Of a stretch of DNA of 46,174 bases, positions 32,206-40,552 are shown one piece after another. The notes beneath the pieces are model-generated. The model did no database searches. It was not told the origin of the DNA and saw nothing but the letters and a program-made list of their open reading frames with translations. Where the stretch lies: the NCBI GenBank assembly GCA_030615745.1, contig JAUWYR010000018.1, positions 1-46,174 of the forward strand, written 5' to 3'. Numbering within the stretch: the first letter of the stretch is position 1; every line of letters starts with the position of its first letter. The translations under genes were made by a program, and so were the position numbers. The stretch is from Candidatus Zixiibacteriota bacterium. Its GTDB lineage: Bacteria; Zixibacteria; MSB-5A5; SM23-73-2.

Positions 32206-32281
32206 GGGGCCGACGAGACTCGAACTCGCGACCTCTGGCTTGACAGGCCAGCGTTCTAACCAAATACTGAACTACGACCCC
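32206..32281 (-). tRNA. tRNA-Asp (anticodon GTC)
   Basis: A 76-base cloverleaf: acceptor GGGGTCG/CGGCCCC (one G-T pair), D-stem GTTC/GAAC with a slightly long loop, anticodon stem CTGGC/GCCAG with loop CTGTCAA (anticodon GTC), and TpsiC arm GCGAG-TTCGAGT-CTCGT. CCA is not encoded. Partial copies lie at 22881 and 27071. Confidence 0.95.
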
Positions 32282-32289
32282 GGCTTTCT

Positions 32290-32370
32290 TGGTTAACAGT
32301 AAACAGTTCACAGTTCACAGAAAAAAGAAAAAACTCGCTGTTTTCCGTTAACCGTTTACTGTAAGCTAAC
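32290..32370. repeat. AACAGTAAACAGTTCACAG-type short repeats between the tRNAs
   Basis: Low-complexity units of AACAGT/ACAGTTC surround both tRNA genes (also 32448-32480), partly as inverted repeats such as GTTAACAGT and ACTGTTAAC. The style recalls the GTAGGCAG repeats behind sucC. Confidence 0.55.
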
Positions 32371-32372
32371 AT

Positions 32373-32446
32373 GGGCGGTACTGGAGTCGAACCAGTGACC
32401 TTCTGCGTGTAAGGCAGACACTCTAAACCAGCTGAGCTAACCGCCC
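32373..32446 (-). tRNA. tRNA-Val (anticodon TAC)
   Basis: A 74-base cloverleaf: acceptor GGGCGGT/ACCGCCC, D-stem GCTC/GAGT-type arm, anticodon stem TCTGC/GCAGA with loop CTTACAC (anticodon TAC), and TpsiC arm ACTGG-TTCGACT-CCAGT. CCA is not encoded. It lies 91 bases from tRNA-Asp in the same direction. Confidence 0.95.
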
Positions 32447-32544
32447 ACAAAAGTTAACAGTCTACAGTAAACTGTTAACTGAGTCAAGAGTAAACCAAAT
32501 CTATTTTGCCACAGAACCGAAAATTAAAGCTTTTGCTTTCAACT

Positions 32545-32847
32545 TTATCTATCGGTTTTTTTGAGTTTTCGTTTGATTAGATTATTTTTTTCCGGCTTTT
32601 GGTCTGGTTTTCTCTTTTTCTCTCCGATTAAAATGGAGATCGGAATTATCACACAATAACCCAAGACCAAAAGTATCGGAGCTAAGGTGATATCACCCAT
32701 TCCCAAAAAGATATATCCTATTACTATTACAATTATCCCGATCCCAAACCAGAGATAGTTCCTTCTGCTAAATAAGGGAGTAGTTTTAACTTTCTCCTTT
32801 GGTCGGGGCTTTTGTGTTTTCTGTTTTATTTTTTTATCTTTGTTCAT
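32545..32847 (-). CDS. Small two-helix membrane protein (DUF3098-like)
   Basis: A 100-residue protein with a lysine-rich N-terminus, SRRNYLWFGIGIIVIVIGYI as first membrane helix, LAPILLVLGYCVIIPISILI as second, and a lysine-rich tail. This plan, including the R-x-N-Y before helix one, resembles DUF3098 proteins of Bacteroidetes and related phyla, which have no known role. Lys-rich ends suggest both termini stay in the cytoplasm. It lies between the tRNAs and the O-antigen ligase gene, all on the minus strand; the gap towards the ligase holds a palindromic element. Confidence 0.65.
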   Translation of the reverse strand: MNKDKKIKQKTQKPRPKEKVKTTPLFSRRNYLWFGIGIIVIVIGYIFLGMGDITLAPILLVLGYCVIIPISILIGEKKRKPDQKPEKNNLIKRKLKKTDR

Positions 32848-32921
32848 CTTTTAATCCTTTAAAAATAATTTAATAAACAATTCCTTTTAGTCAAGGAAAA
32901 CTTGTTCGATCTTTTGGAGTC

Positions 32922-32972
32922 TGGAGTGTAAAGCTTCAGCTTTACTGGTAAACCTAAAGGTTTACATTCCAA
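32922..32972. repeat. Composite double-hairpin element (AAAGCT type)
   Basis: TGGAGTGT at the left and ACATTCCA at the right (one mismatch) enclose GTAAAGCT/AGCTTTAC and GTAAACCT/AGGTTTAC, each with a two-base loop. Same family as 631-689 and 35991-36082. Confidence 0.8.
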
Positions 32973-33001
32973 AATTTCCTCTTTTGAAATTAAATACTCT
33001 T

Positions 33002-34222
33002 TTAAGTTTTTGTCTTTATTAAATATTTGTCAGAAGCAACAGCTAAGCCGATTATGAAAAAAAGAAGCATATTATCCTCAGCATCTGTATAATAACATTG
33101 AAACTGGGATGCCAAAAGAAAAGCTAAGACACAGATCAATCCTGATAGAAGAAGAGGCCTTACATTCAGGTTTTTCTGTTTTTGATATCTTTTTTTGAAA
33201 AATTTTATCACAACAAACCACATCCACAAAAACGCCGAAAGTCCTATAATTCCCGCATTAAGTGCAACATTTAAGAAGTCATTATGAGCGTGCCCAAAAA
33301 TCTGGGAGGGCTCTTGAAGATATCTTTGGTAAAAATGTTGGAAATTCCCGAAACCGATCCCGGTAATAGGATTGGCTAAAAAGATTCTAAGAGAAGTAGT
33401 CCAAACTATCCATCTTAAGTCCATAGCAGAGATCTTTTCAGCTTTTATTAAAGGCTGATATCTTGAGTAAATATCTGAATCAACAAAATATATGAATATA
33501 AAATAAAAAACAAGCATTGCTATCTCTGTTTTTTTATTTGTTTTTGGGCTGAAGATAAAAAAGATGATGAAGGCAAATACCTGAGCAATCTGAGTGCTGC
33601 GGGTGTAGGTGAAAAGATTTGCCGTCACCAGGATGAGCGAAGCAAAATAATAAAGTAGTTTTTTCTTTTTATTCTCCTCAAAAGAGGCTAAGCAGAAAGA
33701 GACCAAGCTTACAATCATTGCGTGAAATCCATAGGTTAAAGGAATGCTGAAATTTGCAGTTGACCTCCATTTTGTGGTTCCTAAAAGATTATATTCTTCA
33801 GGAAGCCTTTGGTTTAAAAGATCAAAGCCGGTGTAGTGCTGATAGATAGCATAGAACGCAACGACCACAGAAACCAGAATTAAAATATCGAGCAATTTTC
33901 GGCTGAATTTATGGTCATCTAAATTGTTTACCAGAAGGAAAAACATCAGAAGTAACCATTCATTGGAAAAAGCAGCAATACTTGCTTTTACATTGTAAGA
34001 GAAAAGTATGGAGATTATGTATGCTCCCAGATAAAGAAGTATAGGTTTATCCCAGAATGATTTTTCCCAGAAAAATTTTTTCTGAGAAAAAAACTTAAGA
34101 AGCCACCCTAAGATAGCAATACCCAATCCGATTTGGGAACCTGCTATGGAAAAAGGGGAGAAGAAAACAAAAAGAATGAGTCCAGTTTTAAAGAGATTTT
34201 GGGGACTTAATTGATCAGGCAT
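33002..34222 (-). CDS. O-antigen ligase / polymerase (WaaL/Wzy_C family) membrane protein
   Basis: A 406-residue protein with about ten to twelve membrane helices. The large periplasmic loop near residues 265-325 carries the family hallmark: an arginine-rich start (DLRWIVWTTSLRIF), PITGIGFGNFQHFY, and GHAHNDFLNVALNAGIIGL with the conserved His. Such enzymes attach polysaccharide to lipid A-core or polymerise surface glycans from undecaprenyl-linked donors. It starts 35 bases after gmhA, whose product makes heptose precursors, so both probably serve surface-glycan assembly. Exact acceptor unknown. Confidence 0.83.
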   Translation of the reverse strand: MPDQLSPQNLFKTGLILFVFFSPFSIAGSQIGLGIAILGWLLKFFSQKKFFWEKSFWDKPILLYLGAYIISILFSYNVKASIAAFSNEWLLLMFFLLVNNLDDHKFSRKLLDILILVSVVVAFYAIYQHYTGFDLLNQRLPEEYNLLGTTKWRSTANFSIPLTYGFHAMIVSLVSFCLASFEENKKKKLLYYFASLILVTANLFTYTRSTQIAQVFAFIIFFIFSPKTNKKTEIAMLVFYFIFIYFVDSDIYSRYQPLIKAEKISAMDLRWIVWTTSLRIFLANPITGIGFGNFQHFYQRYLQEPSQIFGHAHNDFLNVALNAGIIGLSAFLWMWFVVIKFFKKRYQKQKNLNVRPLLLSGLICVLAFLLASQFQCYYTDAEDNMLLFFIIGLAVASDKYLIKTKT

Positions 34223-34257
34223 GATAAAAGTTGAAAGGCTTTTTTACGGAGTGTGAG

Positions 34258-34857
34258 TTATAAGGTTAGATTTTTTTCGATTAACAAAACAAGAATATGA
34301 CCGATGGTTATATGGACCTCCTGAATTCTCTGGGTATCATCTGAGGGAACAACAAGAGAATAATCTGTTAGATCCATTAATTTTCCACCCCCTTTTCCTA
34401 AAAGAGCAATTGTTTTGATTTTTAAACTCTTAGCTGTTTCTGTAGCTTTCAAAAGATTGGGTGAATTGCCAGAGGTTGAGAATAAGAGCAAAATATCTTT
34501 TTCTTTTCCTAAAGCTTCGATTTGTCTTGAAAAGACAGACTCAAATCCGAAATCGTTAGCCGAAGCGGTGATAACAGATGGATTGGTTGTCAAAGCTATT
34601 GCAGGAAGAGCTTTTCTTTGTGAATCGGAGGTTAATCTGACCACTAATTCACCAGCGATATGCTGGGCATCAGCAGCAGACCCGCCGTTGCCACACAGAA
34701 GAATTTTGCTACCATTTTTTATGCAGTCAGATAAAACATCCGAAACTTCAACAATCTTTTCTAAGAACTCATCCGATTTAATTTTTTCTTTTAGCTTGAT
34801 GCTTTCTTCGATCTGAGTTTTGGCTAAGGACAATTTTTCTTCTTTTTTCTTATCCAT
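34258..34857 (-). CDS. gmhA: Phosphoheptose isomerase (SIS domain)
   Basis: Converts sedoheptulose 7-phosphate to D-glycero-D-manno-heptose 7-phosphate, the first step to ADP-heptose or GDP-heptose. The 199-residue SIS-domain protein shows the GmhA blocks LLCGNGGSAADAQHIAGELV, STSGNSPNLLKATETAK (the phosphate loop) and DTQRIQEVHITIGHILVLLIE with the catalytic His/Glu. Length is normal. The start ATG at 34857 is preceded by a purine-rich stretch. The O-antigen-ligase gene is next in the transcript. No other heptose gene is visible here. Confidence 0.92.
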   Translation of the reverse strand: MDKKKEEKLSLAKTQIEESIKLKEKIKSDEFLEKIVEVSDVLSDCIKNGSKILLCGNGGSAADAQHIAGELVVRLTSDSQRKALPAIALTTNPSVITASANDFGFESVFSRQIEALGKEKDILLLFSTSGNSPNLLKATETAKSLKIKTIALLGKGGGKLMDLTDYSLVVPSDDTQRIQEVHITIGHILVLLIEKNLTL

Positions 34858-34892
34858 TTTAGTGCTAACTTATCCCCTCCTTTCTTTATTGC

Positions 34893-34913
34893 GGGAGACC
34901 ACAAGGGTCTCCC
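34893..34913. repeat. Hairpin GGGAGACC-ACAAG-GGTCTCCC
   Basis: A perfect 8-bp stem upstream of gmhA, followed at 34937-34950 by GAGATT-CC-AATCTC in the context TGTAGGTC, a half copy of the TGTAGGTC family. With the two elements below it fills the 357-base gap between gmhA and the GGGP synthase, which has no gene. Confidence 0.75.
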
Positions 34914-35032
34914 CTACATTGATTATCCTGTAGGTCGAGATTCCAATCTCAATATCAAAAAATTGATTTTGGAAAAACAGCCTACTATTCTTCTATCTGA
35001 TTTTATTTTTTTCTCCTATTTTGGTTCATTTT

Positions 35033-35091
35033 TGTAGGGGAGGGGTTTATCCCCTCCCGACCTTTGGGAGCCCACGAGGGGCTCCCCTACA
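35033..35091. repeat. Complete double-hairpin element (TGTAGGGGAG family)
   Basis: Outer TGTAGGGGAG/CTCCCCTACA encloses GGGAGGGG-TTTAT-CCCCTCCC (35038-35058) and GGGAGCCC-ACGAG-GGGCTCCC (35066-35086). Design and TGTA/TACA ends match 4567-4644 and 9942-10015, the stem sequence does not. Confidence 0.85.
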
Positions 35092-35143
35092 TTTTTTAAT
35101 CTATCTCAATTTAACCATCTTTTTAGTTACGACATAATCTTTG

Positions 35144-35203
35144 TTGGTAACGGACACCCTGTCCGTTACCAAAATCTCGTCACGGACAAGGTGTCCGTGA
35201 CGA
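35144..35203. repeat. Twin hairpins with shared CGGACA/TGTCCG core
   Basis: Two adjacent perfect stems: 13 bp, TTGGTAACGGACA with TGTCCGTTACCAA (35144-35172), and 12 bp, TCGTCACGGACA with TGTCCGTGACGA (35177-35203), each with a three-base loop. They end 12 bases before the GGGP synthase stop codon, so they could act as terminator for that gene. Confidence 0.85.
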
Positions 35204-35214
35204 ACAATGAAATA

Positions 35215-35961
35215 TCATTTTTTCCAATGTATCGCATCCGCAAACTCCTTTAATATAGAATCATTTAAGTTTTTTTCCAAAGCATTTCCAACAACCACAA
35301 AGCTCGCTCCGGCATCAACTTTTGATTTTGCCTGCTCCGGCGTTTTCACTCCTCCCCCTACTATAATGGGGATAGTGATAAAATCTTTCACAGCTTTTAT
35401 TATCTCATCAGGAACCGGGTTCTCTGCACCTGAGCCAGCTTCCAAAAAGATAAATTTCATCCCCAAATACTCCCCGGCTAATGCATGGGCACAGGCTATG
35501 TCCGGCTTATCTTTGGGTATGGGCTGGGTGTTGCTCATATATAGAACTGCGGTTCTTTTTCCTGATTCCATGATTAGATATCCTGTGGGAATGGGCTCAA
35601 CTCCGAAATCTTTTACTAAGGGTGCGGCTTTAACCTGCTCTCCGATCAAAAGTTGAGGATTTCTCCCTGAGATGAGTGAGAGAAAAAGAATGGCATCAGC
35701 GTGTCTGGATACCTGATAAGCATTTCCAGGAAAGATGATAACCGGAACAGATACAGAGCTTTTCAACTCTTTTACAGCCTCATCGAATCTGTTGGTCAAG
35801 AGCAAACTGGAGCCAATTAAAAATCCATCTACCCCTGCTTTTTGAGACTTTAAACCTAACTCTTTGATCTGTTCTGTGCTCAATCTATCAGGGTCTATCA
35901 GAACTAAAAAACCTGCACCTTTTTCTTCTTTGACTTTTAATAATTTTTGATATATGGTCAA
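35215..35961 (-). CDS. Geranylgeranylglyceryl phosphate synthase family protein (PcrB/GGGPS)
   Basis: A TIM-barrel prenyltransferase-like protein, 248 residues from the chosen start. Family blocks: LVLIDPDRLSTEQIKELG at the N-terminus, DGFLIGSSLL, PVIIFPGNAYQVSRHADAIL, GYLIMESGKRTAVLYMSNT, FLEAGSGAENPV and the phosphate site IPIIVGGGVKTPEQAK. It joins a polyprenyl diphosphate to glycerol-1-phosphate, the first step to archaeal-type ether lipids; bacterial members also exist. Group membership (archaeal-like GGGPS against heptaprenyl PcrB) cannot be settled by eye. An in-frame ATG at 36003 lies inside a palindromic repeat, so the TTG at 35961, with GAAGGA upstream, is preferred. Confidence 0.85.
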   Translation of the reverse strand: MTIYQKLLKVKEEKGAGFLVLIDPDRLSTEQIKELGLKSQKAGVDGFLIGSSLLLTNRFDEAVKELKSSVSVPVIIFPGNAYQVSRHADAILFLSLISGRNPQLLIGEQVKAAPLVKDFGVEPIPTGYLIMESGKRTAVLYMSNTQPIPKDKPDIACAHALAGEYLGMKFIFLEAGSGAENPVPDEIIKAVKDFITIPIIVGGGVKTPEQAKSKVDAGASFVVVGNALEKNLNDSILKEFADAIHWKK

Positions 35962-35990
35962 ATCTCTTGATCCTTCAGATGTCCCTCTTT

Positions 35991-36082
35991 TTTTGGAGTG
36001 CAAAGCTTCAGCTTTGCTTGAACGCGAGGACTTGTTTGTAAACCTAAAGGTTTATCGTCAAGATGCTTCGCACACTCCAAAA
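35991..36082. repeat. Composite palindromic element (AAAGCT type, long form)
   Basis: Outer TTTTGGAGTG/CACTCCAAAA (35991-36000, 36073-36082), then GCAAAGCT/AGCTTTGC and GTAAACCT/AGGTTTAT, plus the TCGTCAAGATGCTTCGCA stretch seen reversed at 641-661. It lies between alaS (ending 36092) and the GGGP synthase start. Confidence 0.8.
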
Positions 36083-36091
36083 TCCTTAAAT

Positions 36092-38761
36092 CTATTTCTT
36101 AATCTTCGATTTCAACATCCTTTTTACAATCCTGGGCAATTCTTTTAGTGCTTTATCCAATTTGGAAATATCTTTACCACCTGCTTGGGCTAGATGAGCT
36201 TTTCCTCCACCAGAGCCTCCTACAAGCTTTGCTACCTCTTTTACTACATCCCCTGCTTTTAGCCCTTTTTCCTTTATAAGGTCATCTGTAACCACTGCGA
36301 CCAGAGCGATTTTCTTATCGATTATCCCAGCCAATACACCGATGCTCGATTTCAAATTCTTTCTTATGACATCAGCTAATTCTAAAAGCTCCTCCCTTTT
36401 TTCGATTTCAAATTTATTTGAGATAATTTTAATTCCATCAAGTTCTTCTGCTTTCTCTGCAAGTTTTTCTATCTTTTCTTCAGCTTTTTTAGCAACCTCT
36501 TTTTTTAGTTTTTTCTCCAGAAGTTTATTCGATTTCAAAAGCTGTTGAACTTTATCTAAAATCTCTTGACCCCTAACCCTTAAAATTTCCTCTAAATTAT
36601 CCAAAACCTCTTTTTGTTCTTTGACTAATTTATAAGCCATCTCCCCTGTTACCGCCTCGATCCTTCTTATGCCAGAGGCTATACTTGTCTCAGATATTAT
36701 CTTGAAAAGTCCGATCTCACCGGTTGCTTTCACGTGGGTTCCACCGCAAAGCTCCATTGAATAGTCACCTGTTTTTACCACTCGAACCCTATCTTCATAT
36801 TTTTCTCCGAACAGTGCTACCGCCCCCATTTTTTTTGCTTGTTCAAAAAGGGCGATGAAAGTCTCAACCTTTAAATTTTCCCATATCTTCTGATTTACCT
36901 TATATTCAACAGCCTCCAGTTCAGCAAAGTCTAATGCCTTAAAATGGGTGAAGTCAAATCTCAATCTGTCCGGAGCAACCAAAGAGCCGGATTGATTGAC
37001 ATGCTCGCCCAAGGTCTTCTTTAGTGCTTTGTGTAAGAGATGGGTAACAGTATGGTTACGCATTATCGATTTTCTTCTTTCTACATCGATTCTGGCAATC
37101 ACCTTTTTAATGGGGTACTTAGCAGAGAGTTTACCTTTTTTAATATTTCCAACATGGATAACGAGATCTCCCTCTTTAAATACATTTGTAACTTCAAACT
37201 CGAAATTATCAGCCAAAATCTTTCCCTTGTCGCCGATTTGGCCTCCTGTCTCGACGTAAAAAGGTGTTTTCTCTAAGATAAACGCATTAAAGGGACCATA
37301 AACAACATCTAAAACGTTAGCTTCTACCTCATATGCATCATAAATAAAAACTGTTTTATGATGGAGATGTTTTGCCACATCTATAAGTCCTTTTGCATCT
37401 ATAGGAATAAATTTTGTTTTTTCTTTCGATCGAGCTTGTTGTATTTTCATTTCCCTCTCAAATCCATCTAAATCAAGTTTTAAACCTTTCTCTCGTGCCA
37501 TTACCTGAGTCAAATCAATGGGGAACCCATAAGTATCATAAAGTTTAAAAACCTCCTCACCCGGTATTATTTTTTCTTTTTTCGATTTCACCTTTTCAGC
37601 TACTTTTTCAAAAAGCTCTATGCCTAAATCTAAAGTCTCCTCAAATCTCTCCTCCTCTGATTTTATAACTAAAGCGATGTGCTCTTTTTTTGCTGAAAGC
37701 TCAGGATAGGTTTTACCCATTATGTCTACTACAACGCTTGAAAGCTTATAAAGGAAAGGCTTATGCAAACCTAAAAGTCTACAATGTCTTGATGCTCTCC
37801 TTAAAATCCTTCTCAGAACATAACCTCTCCCCTCATTAGAAGGAATCGCACCATCAGCAATAGCAAAGCTCAAACCCCGGATGTGGTCAGCAATAACTCT
37901 AAAAGACTCCTGATACTTCGATTCTTTTTCGAAGAATCCCTCGGAAGTCTTTTGTCTGCCTACTGTATACTGTTTTCCTGTAATCTCTTCAATTTTATAA
38001 ATAATAGGTTTAAACAAATCAGTATCATAATTTGAATCAACCCCTTGCATAATTGCTACAAGTCTTTCAAATCCCATTCCTGTGTCAACGTTTTTTGCTG
38101 GAAGGTCTGATAAATTTCTGTTTTCATCCCTGTAATACTGCATAAAGACTAAATTCCAGAGCTCTATAAATCTACCGCAACCACAGTTAACCCCGCAATT
38201 CGGTTTTTCACATTTATATTCTTCACCCCGGTCATAATGGATCTCAGTTGAGGGACCACAAGGACCCACCTCTCCCATCTCCCAGAAATTTTCTTTTTCG
38301 TCAAATTTTAAGACCCTTCCCTTGATAATATCAGTGTGCTCATACCACAGTTTTTCTGCTTCATCATCATCTCTGAAAACAGTAGCCCAAAGTCTTTCCT
38401 TTGGCAACTTACAAACCTCAGTTAGATATTCCCAGGCCCAGATTATCGCCTCCTTTTTGAAATAGTCTCCAAAAGACCAGTTTCCTAACATCTCAAAAAA
38501 TGTATGATGATAGGTATCTTTTCCAACTTCCTCTAAGTCATTATGTTTTCCTGATACTCTTATGCATTTCTGTGAGGAAACAGCTCTTTTGAAATCTGCC
38601 TTTTTTTTGCCTGATAAAATGTCTTTGAACTGATTCATTCCAGCATTGGTGAAAAGTAGTGTGGGGTCATCTTCTGGAACAAGAGAGGAACTCGGAACGA
38701 TCTTATGATTTTTCTTTTTAAAAAATTCTAAGAAATTTTTTCTGATCTTTTCGCTTTTCAT
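36092..38761 (-). CDS. alaS: Alanyl-tRNA synthetase
   Basis: Charges tRNA-Ala with alanine. The 889-residue protein has the whole bacterial plan: class II catalytic core from the start (FLEFFKKKNHKIVPSSSLVP, LFTNAGMNQFKDI), tRNA-recognition helices, the editing domain with HTVTH (about 564-568) and CGGTH (about 666-670) zinc residues, and a C-terminal coiled coil and DHHA1-type oligomerisation domain (LVGGSGGGKAHLAQAGGKD). Two extra cysteine-rich motifs (CEKPNCGVNCGC, near residue 180) form a zinc-knuckle-like insertion as in some bacterial and archaeal enzymes. It starts directly after recX with no gap and closes the operon. Confidence 0.97.
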   Translation of the reverse strand: MKSEKIRKNFLEFFKKKNHKIVPSSSLVPEDDPTLLFTNAGMNQFKDILSGKKKADFKRAVSSQKCIRVSGKHNDLEEVGKDTYHHTFFEMLGNWSFGDYFKKEAIIWAWEYLTEVCKLPKERLWATVFRDDDEAEKLWYEHTDIIKGRVLKFDEKENFWEMGEVGPCGPSTEIHYDRGEEYKCEKPNCGVNCGCGRFIELWNLVFMQYYRDENRNLSDLPAKNVDTGMGFERLVAIMQGVDSNYDTDLFKPIIYKIEEITGKQYTVGRQKTSEGFFEKESKYQESFRVIADHIRGLSFAIADGAIPSNEGRGYVLRRILRRASRHCRLLGLHKPFLYKLSSVVVDIMGKTYPELSAKKEHIALVIKSEEERFEETLDLGIELFEKVAEKVKSKKEKIIPGEEVFKLYDTYGFPIDLTQVMAREKGLKLDLDGFEREMKIQQARSKEKTKFIPIDAKGLIDVAKHLHHKTVFIYDAYEVEANVLDVVYGPFNAFILEKTPFYVETGGQIGDKGKILADNFEFEVTNVFKEGDLVIHVGNIKKGKLSAKYPIKKVIARIDVERRKSIMRNHTVTHLLHKALKKTLGEHVNQSGSLVAPDRLRFDFTHFKALDFAELEAVEYKVNQKIWENLKVETFIALFEQAKKMGAVALFGEKYEDRVRVVKTGDYSMELCGGTHVKATGEIGLFKIISETSIASGIRRIEAVTGEMAYKLVKEQKEVLDNLEEILRVRGQEILDKVQQLLKSNKLLEKKLKKEVAKKAEEKIEKLAEKAEELDGIKIISNKFEIEKREELLELADVIRKNLKSSIGVLAGIIDKKIALVAVVTDDLIKEKGLKAGDVVKEVAKLVGGSGGGKAHLAQAGGKDISKLDKALKELPRIVKRMLKSKIKK

Positions 38762-39406
38762 TTAACCCTCAGTCTCAAAAAAACTACCCAAAACCTCCAT
38801 TACCACCTCATACGAAAAACCACGCCTTAGAAGATAGTCTGCCATCCTTTTTTTTGCAAGCCGCTCTTCAAGATTTTCATACCTTTTTTTCCTTTTCTCA
38901 ATCAATCCTTTTGCTATTTCTTTTTCATTTTTTTTAGGATAAATCTCCTCTAATGCTTTCTCAATAAGCTCTTTTTTTATCCCGAATCTATAAAGCTCTA
39001 TTCTTAATAGTTTTTCCCCTCTGGGCTTGTGATCGAGCCGGTCCTTTATCCAGCTTAAGGCGAACTGGTAGTCATTTACCAGGTCCAATCTCTTTAAATC
39101 TGAAATCACTTCATCTGTTATTTTTTTGGAAAACCCCTTCTTTTTAAGTCTATCCCTTATCTCCTTTTCTGTGCGTGCTCTGAATGACAAAAAATTAAAT
39201 GTGAACTGTTTTGCCTTTCTTTTTTTCTCTGAGTCTTTTATCTCATCTATTCTTTCCTTAGTTAAAATATCCCCTTCTTTTAGTCCAAACCTATAAAAAG
39301 TTTCATCATCTATGCCGAAGCTAAACTCTCCATCTAAAAAGATCGATTTTCTTTTAGGATTTTTTTTCTGGGACTCGATCTTAGTGATTTCTCTTTGTTC
39401 TGCCAC
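38762..39406 (-). CDS. recX: RecX, regulator of RecA
   Basis: Binds RecA filaments and modulates recombination. The 214-residue protein has an N-terminal extension (KRKSIFLDGEFSFGIDDETF) and then the repeated three-helix RecX units: FLSFRARTEKEIRDRLKKKG, VNDYQFALSWIKDRLDHKPRG and ADYLLRRGFSYEVVMEVLG. This longer form with an N-terminal beta part is common outside proteobacteria. It lies 5 bases after recA and 0 bases before alaS, so co-expression with RecA is certain. Confidence 0.93.
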   Translation of the reverse strand: MAEQREITKIESQKKNPKRKSIFLDGEFSFGIDDETFYRFGLKEGDILTKERIDEIKDSEKKRKAKQFTFNFLSFRARTEKEIRDRLKKKGFSKKITDEVISDLKRLDLVNDYQFALSWIKDRLDHKPRGEKLLRIELYRFGIKKELIEKALEEIYPKKNEKEIAKGLIEKRKKRYENLEERLAKKRMADYLLRRGFSYEVVMEVLGSFFETEG

Positions 39407-39411
39407 AAACT

Positions 39412-40452
39412 CTATTTTTTCTCTTCAGAAGGCTGTTCTTCTTTAATAGTAAAGGAAAGATTCAGTTTTTCCTTGATCTCCTTTTCAATTTTTTGGGCAA
39501 TATCAGGGTTCTCGATCAAAGACTGCTTGGCATTCTCTTTCCCCTGCCCCATTCTTTCACCCTTATAGGAGAACCAGGTTCCGGACTTTTCGATCACCTT
39601 ATGCTCTGCTCCTAAATCCAAAAGTTCGCCTTCTTTTGAGATTCCTTTTCCGTAAATTATATCAAACTCAGCATTCTTGAAAGGTGGAGCAACCTTACTT
39701 TTGACCACCTTAACTCTATTCCTTGAACCAATTATCTCCTGTCCCTCTTTGATTGAGGCAATTCTACGAATGTCCAGTCTGACAGAGGAATAGAATTTCA
39801 GAGCCATTCCACCGGTGGTGGTCTCAGGATTTCCGAAGATAACTCCGATCTTCATCCTGGTCTGATTGATGAAGACCACACAAGTTTTGGATTTGGAGAT
39901 GGTTGCTGCGAGTTTTCTTAGAGCCTGTGACATAAGCCTTGCCTGAAGACCCATGTGAGAATCACCCATCTCACCCTCTATCTCTGCTCTCGGGACCAGA
40001 GCGGCAACAGAATCGATCACTATCAAATCCACAGCTCCGCTTCTGACTAAGGTGTCTACGATCTCTAATGCTTGTTCTCCGGTATCTGGCTGGGAGAGCA
40101 ATAGGTTATCGATATCCACTCCTAAATTTTTAGCATAAGGTGGATCCATAGCGTGCTCTGCATCGATAAAAGCAGCTACACCTCCCTTTTTCTGAGCCTC
40201 TGCGATAAAATGCAAGGCTAAGGTGGTCTTTCCTGAAGCCTCAGGACCAAATATCTCCACTACCCTTCCTCTGGGCACACCACCTACACCCAGGGCATAA
40301 TCCAAAGCCAAAGAGCCGGTAGGGATAACCGGAATCGAGAGTCCCAAGGATTCGGTGCCCAGTCTCATTATCGAGCCTTTTCCGAACTGCTTTTCGATCT
40401 GGGTTACAGCTTGTTCCAATGCCCTCTTTTTCTCTGGTAACATCTCAGCCAT
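39412..40452 (-). CDS. recA: RecA recombinase
   Basis: ATP-dependent strand-exchange protein, 346 residues. Walker A GPEASGKT is at 69-76, Walker B in [15 protein letters not shown], the L1/L2 DNA-binding loops contain [14 protein letters not shown] and [18 protein letters not shown], and the C-terminal part is acidic-to-basic as usual. AGGAGG lies seven bases before the ATG. I see no LexA-type operator upstream. The 100-base gap towards thpR holds a palindrome, so recA may have its own promoter within the operon. Confidence 0.98.
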   Translation of the reverse strand: MAEMLPEKKRALEQAVTQIEKQFGKGSIMRLGTESLGLSIPVIPTGSLALDYALGVGGVPRGRVVEIFGPEASGKTTLALHFIAEAQKKGGVAAFIDAEHAMDPPYAKNLGVDIDNLLLSQPDTGEQALEIVDTLVRSGAVDLIVIDSVAALVPRAEIEGEMGDSHMGLQARLMSQALRKLAATISKSKTCVVFINQTRMKIGVIFGNPETTTGGMALKFYSSVRLDIRRIASIKEGQEIIGSRNRVKVVKSKVAPPFKNAEFDIIYGKGISKEGELLDLGAEHKVIEKSGTWFSYKGERMGQGKENAKQSLIENPDIAQKIEKEIKEKLNLSFTIKEEQPSEEKK

Positions 40453-40530
40453 TTTTTCCTCCTATTGTTTTAAATTTAATTTCCATTTAAATTTTTTGAT
40501 AGCACAGGCTGATATAACCTGTGTTTTGTT

Positions 40531-40552
40531 CCCACCTTGAGGGCAAGGTGGG
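40531..40552. repeat. Hairpin CCCACCTTG-AGGG-CAAGGTGGG
   Basis: A 9-bp perfect stem directly after the thpR stop codon; same palindrome as 2040-2063 (both flanked by GTAG on one side). A second small stem CACAGG/CCTGTG (40503-40523) is beside it. Confidence 0.8.

Noticed and set aside
32256-32450. Reading frame covering both tRNA genes
   Set aside because: It runs through two perfect tRNA cloverleaves on the same strand, so it is not a protein gene.
36996-37276. Plus-strand frames within alaS
   Set aside because: Antisense shadows of the alanyl-tRNA synthetase editing domain.
40453-40552. LexA/SOS operator before recA
   Set aside because: No CTG-N10-CAG or GAAC-N4-GTTC type box was found in the 100-base gap.
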